From Lampris incognitus (taxonomy: Eukaryota > Chordata > Actinopteri > Lampriformes > Lampridae): a stretch of 64,000 nt of DNA. The DNA lies in NCBI RefSeq assembly GCF_029633865.1, contig NC_079214.1, forward strand, positions 24,944,873 to 25,008,872, in the 5' to 3' direction. Positions 1 to 12,700 of this stretch are shown piece by piece (position 1 is the first letter of the stretch; each line of letters starts with the position of its first letter). The notes under the pieces are model-generated. The model had not been told where the DNA came from. It was given only the letters and a program-made list of their open reading frames with translations, and ran no database searches. A program made the translations under genes and the position numbers.

Positions 1-808
1 AAATATTTCAGGGGACCTTTTTCCTCTGTATACAACAACAAAAACCAAACGGAGCCATAACATTGTCATGGAGCTCCCCACAGGACATCGAAGTGAAATG
101 TCGTCCAATTCCTCACAAATTCACATAAGCATAACTCAACTTCCTTGAGGCCTTGACTCATAGTCTCAAATTTCATCTGCGTGTGCATTTTACTGTTTAC
201 CGTTGTTTTCAACAGTCTGTTAAAGAAATACAACAATTACAAATAAACCAAAGTATTTAAGGAAATGAAAGAGAAAGTTATACCCTTATACCTGACAGTG
301 AAGTCTCTCGACCATGTAGCCCTTCAGTTTTCCTTCTTATCTGATCAATAACTCCCGAGAGCCACGTCACGAGTTTCATCTGAGGTCATCCCAAACATCT
401 ACTATATCCGAGTTTCAAAACAAAAAACTCCACTACTTGGTACCAAATATTCAAATACTATTCCAATGCTAAGACAGTTGTGAAAACAAATCAATGGTAG
501 AACGGATTAAAATGTAAACAAAGCTGAAAAATCCCAACAGTTGTTTTTGTGACCAGAGAAGAACACCAGAATGCTCCGCTGTGAAGCACCGAGAAACACG
601 CGACCTACTACAAGTAAGATGACAGCAGGCTGAGCTAGTGGTTAGAAAAACTGTCCTCCAATTTGAGTAAGTATTGTCCGCAAGCGTCGAGGCTGCCAAA
701 GTGTCCTTAAGCAAGTCACTAAATTCCTAACAGCAGCACGTATGAAGCCATGTAGTCAACCCTTAAGTCTGACGAAGCAGAAGACAGAATTTCCTTATGA
801 GGATCAAG
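1..808. other. No gene recognised
   Basis: AT-rich sequence without a recognisable exon, RNA gene or repeat family. If the uaca-like first exon at 3962-4009 is real and the gene runs leftwards, this stretch would be its first intron. Confidence 0.4.
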
Positions 809-822
809 AAACTATCACATAG

Positions 823-1248
823 GCGTCCGGGTAGCATAGTGGTCTATTCCGTTGCCTGCCAACATGAGGCTTGCCGGTTTGAATCCCCGTTTTACCTCCG
901 GCTTGGTCAGGTGTCCCTACAGACACAACTGGCCGTGTCTACGGGAAGGAAGCCGGATGTTGGCATGTGTCCTGGTCGCTGCACTAGCGCCTCCTCTGGT
1001 CCGTCAGGGTGCCTGTTCGGGGGGGGGGACCGGGGGGAATAGTGTGATCCTCCCACGCGCTATGTCCCCCTGGCTCCTCACTGTCAGATGAAAAGAACCG
1101 GCTGGTGACTCCACATGTATCAGAGGAGGCATGTGGTAGTCTGCAGCCCTCCCCGGATCGGCAGAGGGGGTTGTGCAGCAACCAGGATGGCTCGGAAGAG
1201 TGGGGTAATTGGCCAAATTCAATTGGGGAGAAAAAGGGGGGGGAAAAC
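823..1248 (+). repeat. tRNA-derived SINE with 14-bp target-site duplication
   Basis: The head is tRNA-like: an A-box-like stretch (GTAGCATAGTGGTCTATTCC, about 831-850) and a B-box-like CCGGTTTGAATCCCC at 874-888 form a pol III type 2 promoter. The body carries the GC-rich block seen again in reverse at 44110-44526 and, as a fragment, at 24655-24722. It ends in an A/G-rich tail. The copy is flanked by AAACTATCACATAG at 809-822 and 1249-1262, which fixes both ends and shows retroposition. The family name is not assigned. Confidence 0.85.
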
Positions 1249-1262
1249 AAACTATCACATAG

Positions 1263-3330
1263 TTAAATGTAAATCCCATAGTGATCAGATAGTTACCCAG
1301 TGCAAACTCTGCTGACATTAAGGAGTATCTCAGTGGTCTCTGATGATAAACCCAAATGACAACGTGCCAATATAAGGTGTAGAATCTCAGCCACCTCATG
1401 AAGTCCCTTCTGCACATGCGCGCGCGCGCGCACACACACACACACCAATATTTTGAACTAGTGACTCATTGTGATCTAATGACATGGCAGCCTGAAAATA
1501 CACTGCAATGCACAGGGTACCTTCATGCACCAAAGCTTGGAAAATCAATACTCCTCCATATTGCCTTGTTATAATCACTTGTTCATGTTCAAGAGAGCAG
1601 AATGTCACTAAAAACGCTTGAGAATTGAATCTTGGGAATTAAAAAAAAAAAAACCTGAAAAAACTCACTGACTGACTAAAGACCTTGACTTTGCCCCACT
1701 TCTAATCATCTTTCAATGAATCTGTGTCAACAGGTTGTTTTCACCACACAAATACCAAAACAAGAGCCTGTGTGCGTTAAACCCACAAACTAACAGGCCT
1801 CACACCCATATTACATCTGTGGCTGCTATAGCAGAAATGGCTTGAAATTTCATATTTTGGTCTCAGCTTCCTTTTTTAATTCTGTTTCAGATTCAATTTC
1901 AGAATTTGTTTCTCAACTGCCCTAAAAACTGCCCGGTAGCACTGATTACATTCCTTGATGAAAGAAGTACTCGTCACCAACAGCTAATTTGCTGATTTCC
2001 GACTAGCAGCTCCAAAACGGTTTCAATAAAGAACGTTAGTGATATCAAGAAGATGCTTTATTTGGTTAATGTCGACAACGTTTTTTCTAAACCTCATGAA
2101 AGCAAGATGCCTTGGAGGAGAATCACGAGAGATGAACAATAATAAAAACATGAAAGTATCCCTTTAAGACATATCGAGTCTACAAAAGCTGCTTAAAACA
2201 CTCTTTGCATCAGAGATGAAAAGTAAATTCCCTCAAATCTGACTTGAAGTGGAGGAAAAATATAGAGACAAAGAGGTTTTTGAAAAATGCATTGCGCAAG
2301 TGGTGGAAGAAGATATCCTCAAATGACTGGGTTTGGCTACAACTCAGTTTTGTTCACATTCCTGAGGAAAGTTTCATCTGAATATCTCTGGCTCCAGCTC
2401 TTTCAACTCCCACTCACTCGCTCTCCGTGCAGATGTTTATTAACCGTATACTCAATAACGTGATACTATGTTCTCCGGCCAAGACTTAAGCAGACACTTT
2501 GGGGTGGAGGGGCTTGATTTGATAGGTGGCGATGATCCAATCCACAATACACTCACAACACGGCCCTCACTATAAGCAGGGGTACAAAATAAGTTAAAAA
2601 AAATATGTGAGGCATGTCTAATCGAGTTTCAACGGAGTTCCCTCAAAACCTCAAGTACAGCTTGCAATTCAAAACCATTACTCACGCCACCTATACGCAT
2701 GCAGGTTACTGAGGCTGAGTTGACTCACGCCTGCCAGGGAAATACCCTGCGATTGTCAGGGAAATAACATATCATACAATGTTTGTTGACATGGCTGGCT
2801 TACGTGATCTGAAAATTACTTTTCCAAGAAAAATAGCACATGAACAGAGGTATTTATTGCTGCAAGTGGGGGGGGGGGGGCACAAATGTGGGTTTGTTGT
2901 AGTGTACCTCATGAATTGAACAGCCACATGCGTTGAAAGGGGTGAGTCTATGCAAATGCAATAACCACTGCTTTTCTCTGCCTTAGAGATAGACAGCCAG
3001 TCTGGCAGACACAGACAGCTCCTTTAGTTTCCTACCTTTCTCGTGATAATTACCTGGAGCAGAAAAAGGGCCACAATACAAAACAAATACTACAGCGTGT
3101 GGAGTTGACTTGTAATGAATATACATTTTGCAGGGTTCATCGACCACAGCCTGTGATGAGCAACTATACTACAGCACAACAGCACATCACAACATTATGA
3201 AGTTGCAACCCCCCCCCCCACCTCTTCAACAAAAAAATAAAATACTGCAGAAAAATACCATAAACATAAAATGTGGGTCAACACACTTTGGGGCGTGCAA
3301 TAGAAGCGGACTCATATTTTGCCCTGAGCT
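1263..3330. other. Unassigned non-coding stretch
   Basis: No exon or known repeat recognised. It holds a short alternating GC/CA tract at about 1418-1444 and a run of G at about 2868-2880. Confidence 0.4.
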
Positions 3331-3339
3331 TTGATCAAG

Positions 3340-3790
3340 ATTAGTGAAGATTAGCGGCATGTTCACGTTTCTGCTTGTGGCGGGGGCATTCGCAGCTTCG
3401 CGGGACAAAACGCGACACGGCGAAACACTCCGATGGGCAGGCACGGTCGTCTCTACGGCCTAAACAAAGGTCAACAAAAGAAAAATCACTGCAAACGAGC
3501 ATAAGGTGGATTTCGAGAGCCAAGTGTAGGTCACCATAACAAAGAACAGAGACGTTGCTCCGTTTCATTGATTTGAGGCACGCTTTGTGAGGCGCCGTGG
3601 GGCCGCGGACCTGCGCCTCGTTTCAAGCTGTTCTGTTCTGGACACTTTGGGCCATGATACGTCGGCAGACGGGTTTTGCGGAGTCAGCTGTACGCCCACG
3701 TTGGTTATGTGCGCAGAAGTGCAGGTGTTTCCACTGTTCCATGTTACGTTTCACTTAGGGTACAACGGTGGGAAACACGTCGGATAACAT
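3340..3790. other. GC-rich, CpG-containing block
   Basis: This block is clearly richer in G, C and CpG than its surroundings, for example around 3382-3460 and 3587-3700. It lies just downstream (minus-strand sense) of the possible uaca-like first exon, so it may be part of the same promoter-proximal CpG island. No coding exon could be recognised in it. Confidence 0.4.
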
Positions 3791-3961
3791 GGGGGTTGAC
3801 GATTATAGGCCAGGGTTACACTGTGTCCACAACTCATAACTAAACTACATTAAGAAAATGGTTAACAACACTTATGGGGGTGAGGGAATGAAACTACAAA
3901 AGCAAGCTAATCCGCACCACAAAGTCTCAATGAAATAGACAAATCCTACATTTCTACTTAC

Positions 3962-4009
3962 TGTGATGGTAACTTCATGCTTCTTCAGCCTGTACTTGAG
4001 ACTCTTCAT
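3962..4009 (-). CDS. Possible first coding exon of a uaca-like gene
   Basis: Reading the minus strand from the ATG at 4009 gives MKSLKYRLKKHEVTIT followed directly by a strong 5' splice site (ACA|GTAAGTA). Vertebrate UACA (uveal autoantigen with coiled coils and ankyrin repeats) starts with a similar basic peptide, MKSLKSRLRRQDV, encoded by its own first exon, and human UACA lies on chromosome 15 as do PIAS1 and MORF4L1. The match is only 16 residues and the following ankyrin exon is not in the window, so it would lie beyond the left edge. Promoter-like sequence lies about 100-310 bp upstream. The splice donor and ATG are seen; the identity is inferred from memory of the family. Confidence 0.42.
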
Positions 4010-4099
4010 TGTAGCCAATATGTGGTGTTTAAAATATGCGTGGCGAAACCTTATCACGAGTAAATGAGTACTTCGCAAAACCGACGGAATTAATTTATT

Positions 4100-4330
4100 T
4101 CTGCACTGTCCTGGGCGAGTTTCACCTGATGCCTAACCACGAAACTGGTCCTTACTTCTCTATTGACGTCCTTCTAAGCCAATCAAACTACGCTGTGCCA
4201 GAGCTTTCCCTGCCTTAACCAATTGTCAGTGAAAGAGGGCAGGACTTCCTCCTGAAACGAGCCATCCGCAAGTCCAGAGTTGTTGGGAGACATCCTGGGA
4301 CAGCCCGCCTGGTATGACGTCAGATTTACC
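4100..4330 (-). promoter_or_regulatory. Promoter-like region with CRE and CCAAT boxes
   Basis: A perfect CRE palindrome TGACGTCA lies at 4315-4322 and two CCAAT motifs lie at about 4179 and 4219. The block is about 100-310 bp upstream of the minus-strand ATG at 4009. The same CRE octamer occurs upstream of morf4l1. The direction of transcription is inferred from the exon, not from a visible start site. Confidence 0.35.
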
Positions 4331-4863
4331 TGGGTGGGATAAAGTCACCTGGAAAAAACTCGGCGACAAAAAAGCGTTTCAAAAAGATAGAAATACCGTA
4401 GTCCGTCAAATAGGCTCCCTAGAAGATGGAGTGGATCACAATAGACTGCGTTGTTTCCAGCTTCGGTGTGCGACTTCCGCACGATATAGACCGCTGTGGG
4501 TCCTGACTCCAGCAGACTGATTTACTGAACGCAAGTTGTTTAACTTTATTCCCCCCCCCCCGGTCCCGCTAAACAGGGATAAAACGAGACCACACGTCCA
4601 CATATTCACGCATACACACACGGAGACGTCACCGTCCCCGTTGCCATTATCACCTTTGCAACGTTGAACACAGAGAGCATTGTAGGATTTTTTTCTCTCT
4701 CCATAGTTTGCCCCCTCCCCTCTCCCGGATTTCTGTATGTGATAAATGAACATCAAATAGTAATTTAAAAAAAACGTTTAACTATCTAACTATTCAATCA
4801 TTATTTCCTCCACGTACCTATCTACAAATAGGCTTCTTGTCAACAAGCCTATCATAAGGCCCA

Positions 4864-4966
4864 CCATGCAAGACCAACTCAAACAACTCTCGTCTGTGAC
4901 AAATGTGGACGACATTGTGGCTCTAACGCGGGTCTGAAGGCCCACAGGCGTGCTCGCCGAGCTTAA
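4864..4966 (+). mobile_element. Fragment resembling a LINE C-terminal zinc finger
   Basis: One short reading frame contains CDKCGRHCGSNAGLKAHRRA followed by a stop at 4964-4966. C-terminal CxxC fingers of this look end the reverse transcriptase polyprotein of some RTE-like LINEs. No further LINE sequence was recognised around it, so this is a tentative call. Confidence 0.35.
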
Positions 4967-4969
4967 ACT

Positions 4970-6195
4970 GCATCACAGTCGTCATCGTTTCGATGGACTG
5001 CCGAAGGAGAAGAAGAGAGACGACCTTGAAATAGACTCAAACAGGAAAGTAGAATAAATGTCTGAAAATTAAGCTGGACCTACTCTGATCCAGAAAAGCT
5101 GACCGGCTAAATAGTTTTGAGAACCAAAAGAAAAACGATGCCCCCCTCTGGTATCGGTCCCAAATAGTGTCAGAATCCCTGCAGGAATTTCGTCTTTTAC
5201 TACCAAACCCTTTTCCTTTCTCTGCCGTCTGCTGGCGCTGGATAGTCTTGCACAGAAACCAAACTGCAGGGAAACCTGGGTGCTGTATAGTGGAAGCTGT
5301 CACCCTCCCAACATGTCTTGCCACCCGAGATATTGAAACCAATTGACAAAAGTGACTTTAAACAATGTTGTTGAGCTGAGCATGACATGTTTTCCGGTAT
5401 TTATTAGTGCCAATCTTGTGCAAGCACAACCAAAATAGAATTTGCAGTCACCGGGCTTCTCCTTTTTGGTTGCCACTTTGAGATGTGTTCCCCTATTGAT
5501 TTCATTAGCCAACACTACTAGGTAACTATGGAGAGCTACCTCGAGTCAGGGTTATTATATAGATGCTTTGGCAGTAACCCTGATATCCTTTTCTGAATGA
5601 ATAAGCTTTCTTAGACATTAATATCAAAATAAAATCTTGCATTCAGCTATTGAGATAATTATTGATCAGATCACATTTAGGCAGTGGTCTGTCACTGACA
5701 ACCTTAACCATCTCAAATACATGAAGCTTCATCATAAACATCATTGAAAACTGTGGAAATCTTACATTTTCTGCATCAGCACTTGAATAGTCACAGATGT
5801 CAACCATCTGGAGCTTTGCCTGTTTTTCCTTAACAGACCATGTGAGAATTATTATTTTTATCTCTTGATCATTGGCCTGTTGCATGAGAACTGAGATATA
5901 CGCCACCATATTGGATACCATCCCAATTTCCTATCACCTCAAGCCACCACTATAAGAAATAAATGACTCTCCAAACCAAGAAACAACCTCACAGCAAGAC
6001 ATTGAAGGTAACATTTTTGAATACATCCACTCCATTGGTGTGTCTGACTGATATTCAGTAAACTATACACATTTAAAAAAAAAAAGGTTTGTGTCAATAA
6101 TCCTGTGGACCACAAAAACAAAACAAAAAAAACCCATCCACAGTTATGCACAGTATCTATTCAAGAGGTTAAACCATTTAGAGATCGTGTAGAAA
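4970..6195. other. Intergenic stretch, nothing recognised
   Basis: No exon, RNA gene or known repeat was recognised between the LINE-like fragment and the morf4l1 3' end. Confidence 0.4.
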
Positions 6196-6199
6196 CATA

Positions 6200-6205
6200 T
6201 TTATT
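6200..6205 (-). promoter_or_regulatory. Candidate morf4l1 poly(A) signal
   Basis: The minus strand reads AATAAA here, 485 nt downstream of the morf4l1 stop codon. Cleavage would fall about 10-30 nt further left. Other, weaker signals cannot be excluded. Confidence 0.4.
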
Positions 6206-6689
6206 AGAAACTGATGAGCTACAAATAACACATAATAGGGGTCCAAAAAGACTCGATTACAAACCACATCTTATGGTGGAGTATAAAAATTGCACCTTGT
6301 GTTAAAGCACCAGACATTTATAAACAAACACATGCAACAATAACAGTAACAAATGTACACAGTCAGATGGAATGCACCACAACACCAAACAGCTGCTTGT
6401 AAAAACACAATTGTCCTATCCATGTCCAATGACTGGAATATTAAAGAAGAACAGACAACAGGGTACGTGTGTGTTGATAGATTAAAAGCTACTAAGATCT
6501 GACTCAAATGAATTGGGTGTCCGTTCTTGGAACTGTGGCTAGTTCCTGAGACCTTGGTGGAGGAGGCGGATGAGTTCAACTGAAAAATATGAGTCCATCC
6601 CTCCACTCAAACAGGTTGTAATGGTTGATGTACATGTGGTCTGGGGAAAAAGTTGTATGTGCCTTCAGATGAGCACCATGTCAGAACTC
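6206..6689 (-). other. morf4l1 3' UTR (inferred)
   Basis: Sequence between the stop codon at 6690-6692 and the candidate poly(A) signal. It has no repeat or reading frame of note. Confidence 0.45.
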
Positions 6690-6774
6690 TCAAACAGCCT
6701 TTCGGTGGTACTCCGGGGGTGCAACTTCATAGTCACTGGCACTGAAGAGGGTGGACAAATTCTTCACCAGATAC
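6690..6774 (-). CDS. morf4l1: morf4l1 exon 12 (stop codon)
   Basis: Encodes [27 protein letters not shown] then TGA at 6690-6692. The C-terminus is that of vertebrate MRG15. Confidence 0.94.
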
Positions 6775-9700
6775 CTGACACAGATAAAAGATTAGCAATG
6801 GTTACAGATTGGGGGGGAGCTTATTGCCGATTTTTTTTTTTAGGGAAAAAAGCCTAACGTATCATTCAACAGCAGGTGTGTTGAATTTGAGTTAAGATCA
6901 CAGATCAAGACCAAAAAAATCTTATTAGGAAACCTCAGAATGTCTGGACCCAGGAGATTGAGTATCACAGGTTACCGAGGATGGGAAATGATCATGCTCC
7001 TGTACAATAAATCAAATTACAGCCCTGAGAAATGTCTCCTAAAATTGGCCATTGAGTAAGTTTTGTCCAGATAAATGTCAGGAAAGGCCAGGTAAGGAGG
7101 TATCCTTCAGAAAGAATTCAACTTTCTCCTGTCTTGGTTTTGCATTGATCCTGTACTGGAGAATGGTGGGTGAGAGAACAAACCAATGAAGGAACAAAGT
7201 AAAACATGGACAAACATGGAACATCTACAGCTGACTTGGGAAAATATGTCAGCAGTCACATGCATACGTGTGTGAGCGTGTGTTGTGCATTACCAAAACA
7301 CTACAGCTATAATGGGGGAAAAAAGACCTTAAAAGTCTTTCAAAAAATATCAACTTGCACAGTCTGGGTAAGAAATGCGCTACTTGAAATATTTTACTTG
7401 AACAGAATGTAATGTCGCACATGGAAGCATTTCTAACTCACCTTTTGTCTGCTACTACAAAAAGTAAACTCAACTGTCAACAAATGCAGTGAGGTGAAAA
7501 GTCAACCTTGACAAATGCACTCTTCAATAGAGGAAAATCAGTTTCATGGTGAGAGTACTGGATTTGCCAAAGTAAGGGCCGATGGGGCTAATGGGAAATT
7601 ATGAGGATGTGACAGGGCAGTTGAGAGTCAGCCAAAGATGACTGAATCTCTGATGTGATGCTAAAACTCTGAGCCTCACTTTAAGAAATCCTGGAGGTAA
7701 TTGAGCAGCAGAGCCAGACTCTTCTCATCGAGGGGAGTGTAGGCCAGCATGGCTCCAATGCGAACTGTAAGGGCACACAAGGATAATATAAATCGCATTA
7801 TTAAATGTTTGCATATGTTGTCCAAAGACTTAGAAGGTGCTATGTGTAATGTGAATAACAACAACAAATCAAAGCCAAGAGTTACGCGCTTTGTTTCAAA
7901 GCACATAACTCAACCACTAACATTTAGCAAACCCTGCTATTTACTAGTTCTACAGTGGTGCTTGAAAGTTTGTGAACCCTTTAGAATTTTCTATATTTCT
8001 GCATGAAATCGGCAGATTTTCACACAAGTCCTAAAAGTAGATAAAGAGAACCCAATTAAACAAATGAGACAAAAATATAATACTTGGTCATTTATTTATT
8101 GAGGAAAATGATCCAATATAACTTATCTGAGTGGCAAAAGTATGTGAACCTCTAGGATTAGCAGTAAATTTGGAGGTGAAATTAGAGTCAGGTGTTTTCA
8201 ATCAATGGGATGACAATCAGGTGTGAGTGGGTGCCCTGTTTTATTTCAAGAACAAGGACCTGTCAAAGTCTGATCTTCACAACACATGTTTGTGGAAGTG
8301 TATCATGGCAAGAACAAAGGAGATTTCTGAGGACCTCAGAAAAAGCGTTGTTGATGCTCATCAGGCTGGAAAAGGTTACAGAACCATCTCTAAAGAGTTT
8401 GGACTCCACCAATCCACAGTCAGACAGATTGTGTACAAATGGAGGAAATGCAACGCCATTGTTACCCTCCCCAGCAATGGTCGACCATCAAAGATCACTC
8501 CAAGAGCAAGGCGTGTAATAGTCAGCCAGGTCACAAAGGAACCCAGGGTAACTTCTAAGCAACTAAAGGCCTCTCTCACATTGGCTAATGTTCATGAGTC
8601 CACCATCAGCAGAACACTGAACAACAGTGGTGTGCATGGCAGTGTGCAAAGCCACTGCTCTCCAAAAAGAACATTGCTGCCCATCTGCAGTTCTCTAAAG
8701 ATCACGTGGACAAGCCAGAAGGCTATTGGAAAAATGTTTTGTTGACAGATGAGACAAAAATAGAACGTTTTGTCTAAATGAGAAGTGTTATGTTTGGAGA
8801 AAGGAAAACACTACTTTCCAGCATAAGAACCTTATCCCACTGTGAAACATGGTGGTGGTAATATCATGGTTTGGGCCTGTTTTGCTGCATCTGGGCCAGG
8901 ATGGTTTGCCATCATTGATGGAACAATGTATTCTGAATTATACCAGCAAATTCTTAAGGAAAATGTCAGGATATCTGTCCGTGAACCGAATCTCAAGAGA
9001 ACGTGGGTCATGCAGCAAGACAACGACCCTAAGCACACAAGTCGTTCTACCAAAGAATGGTTAAAGGAGAATAAAGTTAATGTTTTGGAATAGCCAAGTC
9101 AAAGTCCTGACCTGAAGCGAGCAGTTCATGTAAGGAAACCCACTAACATCCCAGAGTTGAAGCTGTTCTGTATGGAGGAATGGGCTAAAATTTCTCTAAG
9201 CCGATGTGCAGGACTAATCAAGTTACCGGAAACGTTTAGTTGCAGCTATTGCTGGGGGGGGGGGGGTCACACCAGATACCGAAAGCAAAGGTTCACATAC
9301 TTTTGCCACTCACAGATATGTAATATTGGATCATTTTCCTCAATAAATAAATGACCAAGTATAATATTTTTGTCTCATTTGTTTAATTGGGTTCTTTATC
9401 TACTTTTAGGACTTGTGTGAAAATCTGATGATTTTTAGGTCATATTTATATAGAAAATTCTAAAGGGTTCACAAACTTTCAAGCACCACTGTATTATGCT
9501 TCAGGAAAGCCAGAATATTACATATACTACCTTTAAGACTAGTTTACTATGACTAATATGGAGGGTTATGATATTTATGAATGAACCTGTAAGTGGTGTT
9601 ACTACTGTGTAGATAAACAATTTCATTGAATGGTAAGGTGAGAATTCTATTGCAAATTTATCACAGTCTTGACTGACAGACCTCGCCCCTTTAATACTAG

Positions 9701-12700
9701 TCCCACCTGAACCAATTCCTTGCAATATTGTATAAGTACTCTGCGTGTTTAGCTTCACAAGAAAACTGTTTTTACTTTTGCAAAAGCCACAACACTGCAA
9801 TCTTTAGCCTTTCAACATGCACCTCAAACTGTTGTTTCTGTGGTTTTCTAATAACTTTACTGGATATATTCACAATCTTTCTCCAAAACAATTTCCCTGA
9901 AGAATTTCAACATGACTGGAAATGACAGCAAGGTGTGGGACTTAAATTGTAGATTGTGATTTTGTAAAAAACAGTTGGGAATTACAGAAGGGTGAGGGGG
10001 TGTCAGGATCAGCTGTTTAAAACACAAACACCTCTCTAAGACATCATTTGATAAAAGCATTTGTGAAACATAATTTTTTTTTTCTAAAATATTAGCTGGC
10101 AGCCTGTTTTGCAGTATGAACAGAAGAAAGTTACTTCAATTGATACAATTCTCAAAACCAACTCTACACATGACTAGTATGTTTCACTTCATCTCCAGTG
10201 GTTAACTCAAACTGTCTGTAGTCTCCATCACTGTCATGTTCCTCTTTCTCTGTCCATCTTCTCTCTCATTCTCTCCCTTCACAGTTAACTCATACTTTCA
10301 GTTTCACATCATTGCATCAACAGAAATTACACCTAAAATGAAAGTGACAGTTATCAGTCAAGTAGGCAGCGAAGTAAATTAACAGAGAAGCGCCACTGAT
10401 CTGATGAGTCAGTATTTTCATAAGAACAATGTTACAAATCTGAGCATGTCAAGTCCTCGGTGTGCACTGGAATAGTTGTATCAAGAAAGAGGAAGAAATT
10501 CACTTATGATGGTCACATCTGAAGTGTGATAAATTCAATCTGGCTTCGGTGAAAGAATTAACAAAAAAGGAATCTGACAACAAAACCTTATTGGAATTTA
10601 CCGTAGTGTGCAGTAAGCTGACTAGATGGTTTAATATGGAAATAGGTCATGTTATAACCATATTGTTTGTACTGCATCCCATCTAACATTATCATATTAT
10701 TTTTAAAAGTCAACATTTTGCATCAGTGAGTGTAATTGTTTAGAAACTTTTTTTTAAATGATTGTTTAGAAAAATTTGTAAATACTAACATTTATAGATG
10801 TAAATTTATAGATGATGATGACTGAATGTCAATATGCAAAAAATATTGAAAAAAAAAAAATCCTTGTGATGGCCTGGCGGCCTGTCCAAGGTGTCTCCCC
10901 GCCTGCCAGCCAATGACTGCCGGGAAAGGCTCCAGCATCCCCGCGACCCTGAGAGTAGGATAAGCAGTTTGGATAATGGATGGATTGATGGAATATGCAA
11001 AAAATAATGTGGTTATAAAAAAAAATTAACAGTTCCTAATATAACATTTAACAGCTTTAAAATTAGTTCCTATGACATTTAACAGCTTTAAAATTAAATT
11101 ATGGTACACACACATACATAGGTTTCTGTCATCTCTTGCTGTTCCTGTTTTACCACCTAAACGTCAGCAGACCTTAAACCAGAGGTTTCAACAACAGTTG
11201 TGGCAAGTATCCTTGTTTAATGACTACCATTTAAATCAATAAAATGCTGATCATCATATTAATGTGATGACTGAGTTAAAGAAATAGAGCCTAATGGCCA
11301 AAACATTAATCCTTATGTGAATGGTATTTTCAAGTACAAAGCCTGTTTCTGTAATTTTGTGCTCATGACAATAAAATGTGACATTTGTGTGACACTGCTT
11401 GTCCATAACCAATCATGTACTAGCAGCAATAGCTACTTACCCCGGTGGTGATATGATTTGGCAACAGACAGTCACATGGTCTTAAGAGGTCTTAAGGCAT
11501 AGTTAAGACTTGGGTATTTGCCATTTGGGTAATCTTGGTCACGCACATAAATATGTATGCTGCACATACAGTATAATGACTGTCTTATAAAGTCTCACAG
11601 GTAGTCAAAACTCAGAAAATGTGAACCTTGACATTAGCCTATTGTTTTCAGTTAGAACAATTATGCTTTAATTAAAACATGAAGTCGTAAAAATCACTGA
11701 CTCATATAACATTTCACATCTGTATGACAGGGACCTTGCTAAACTCAAAAGCTAGCAACGAGGAGAGGCACTTCATTGTTTTGCACAATGCTTACAACAT
11801 ATCCAGCCCCTCAGCATCTGGCAGGGACTGGGTCTTTGCATGTATGAGCCAGTTGTGTCCTGTGCATTTGAACTGAAGCTTGGTTGTCTGCGTTTGTGCA
11901 GATGCGTTCCTTACCAAAAAGGCGAAGCAAGTGGGGTGCTCCATAGATGTGGGACATGGGTGTGTCAGGGTGCTCAGCCAGGATCTCAGCATACTGAGGC
12001 CTCTCAAACTTGTAGAGCAGCTGGGTGCCCAGCATGACGTTAAAATATTCCCTAATCCCTGCCACAACTTCACTCACTGCATACTCCCTGAGTGGAGAGG
12101 AGAAAGAAAACTCATGCTTTTCTATCTGCAGAGACCAGCAACTTAACACTATGGTGTAAATACCATTAGAAAAGGTTAAAGAATAAATACCCTGTGCAAT
12201 GGCAGATTTCCTCTTATTCCAGCCCCTTTTAAGCCACGAATGGCTTTTATTGTCTGTGCTCGGTGACGTTTGAGTCTCAGAAACCACATGAGCAGTGAGG
12301 ACTGCCAATTTACATTCTCAGCGAGTTGCGTATAAATAACATGACTTGAAAATGTCAACACCGCATATGTATAAAGACATTTTGGCACAATAGCGATGAC
12401 AACTTCAGCTACAGTGGTTAAGTTTCGGGTTAAGTTCCCACACAAAAAATATGGCTAAAAATAAGTGGTCTCAACTAAAAAACTATGCTAAAAATATGTC
12501 AACGCATCGGGTGAAAATACGATTTTATAACCCAACTTTACAATTTTCCTCAATAAAATTTCCAGGACATCTGATCAATTTTACCATTTTCCAGGTGTTT
12601 TCAATGACTGGGAAACAAGGCTATAAATTTCCAGGTGTTCCAAGATGCATGGAAATCCTGATTAAGTAGCAAGTCTTGCCATAAAACGGTGCCGCTATCT

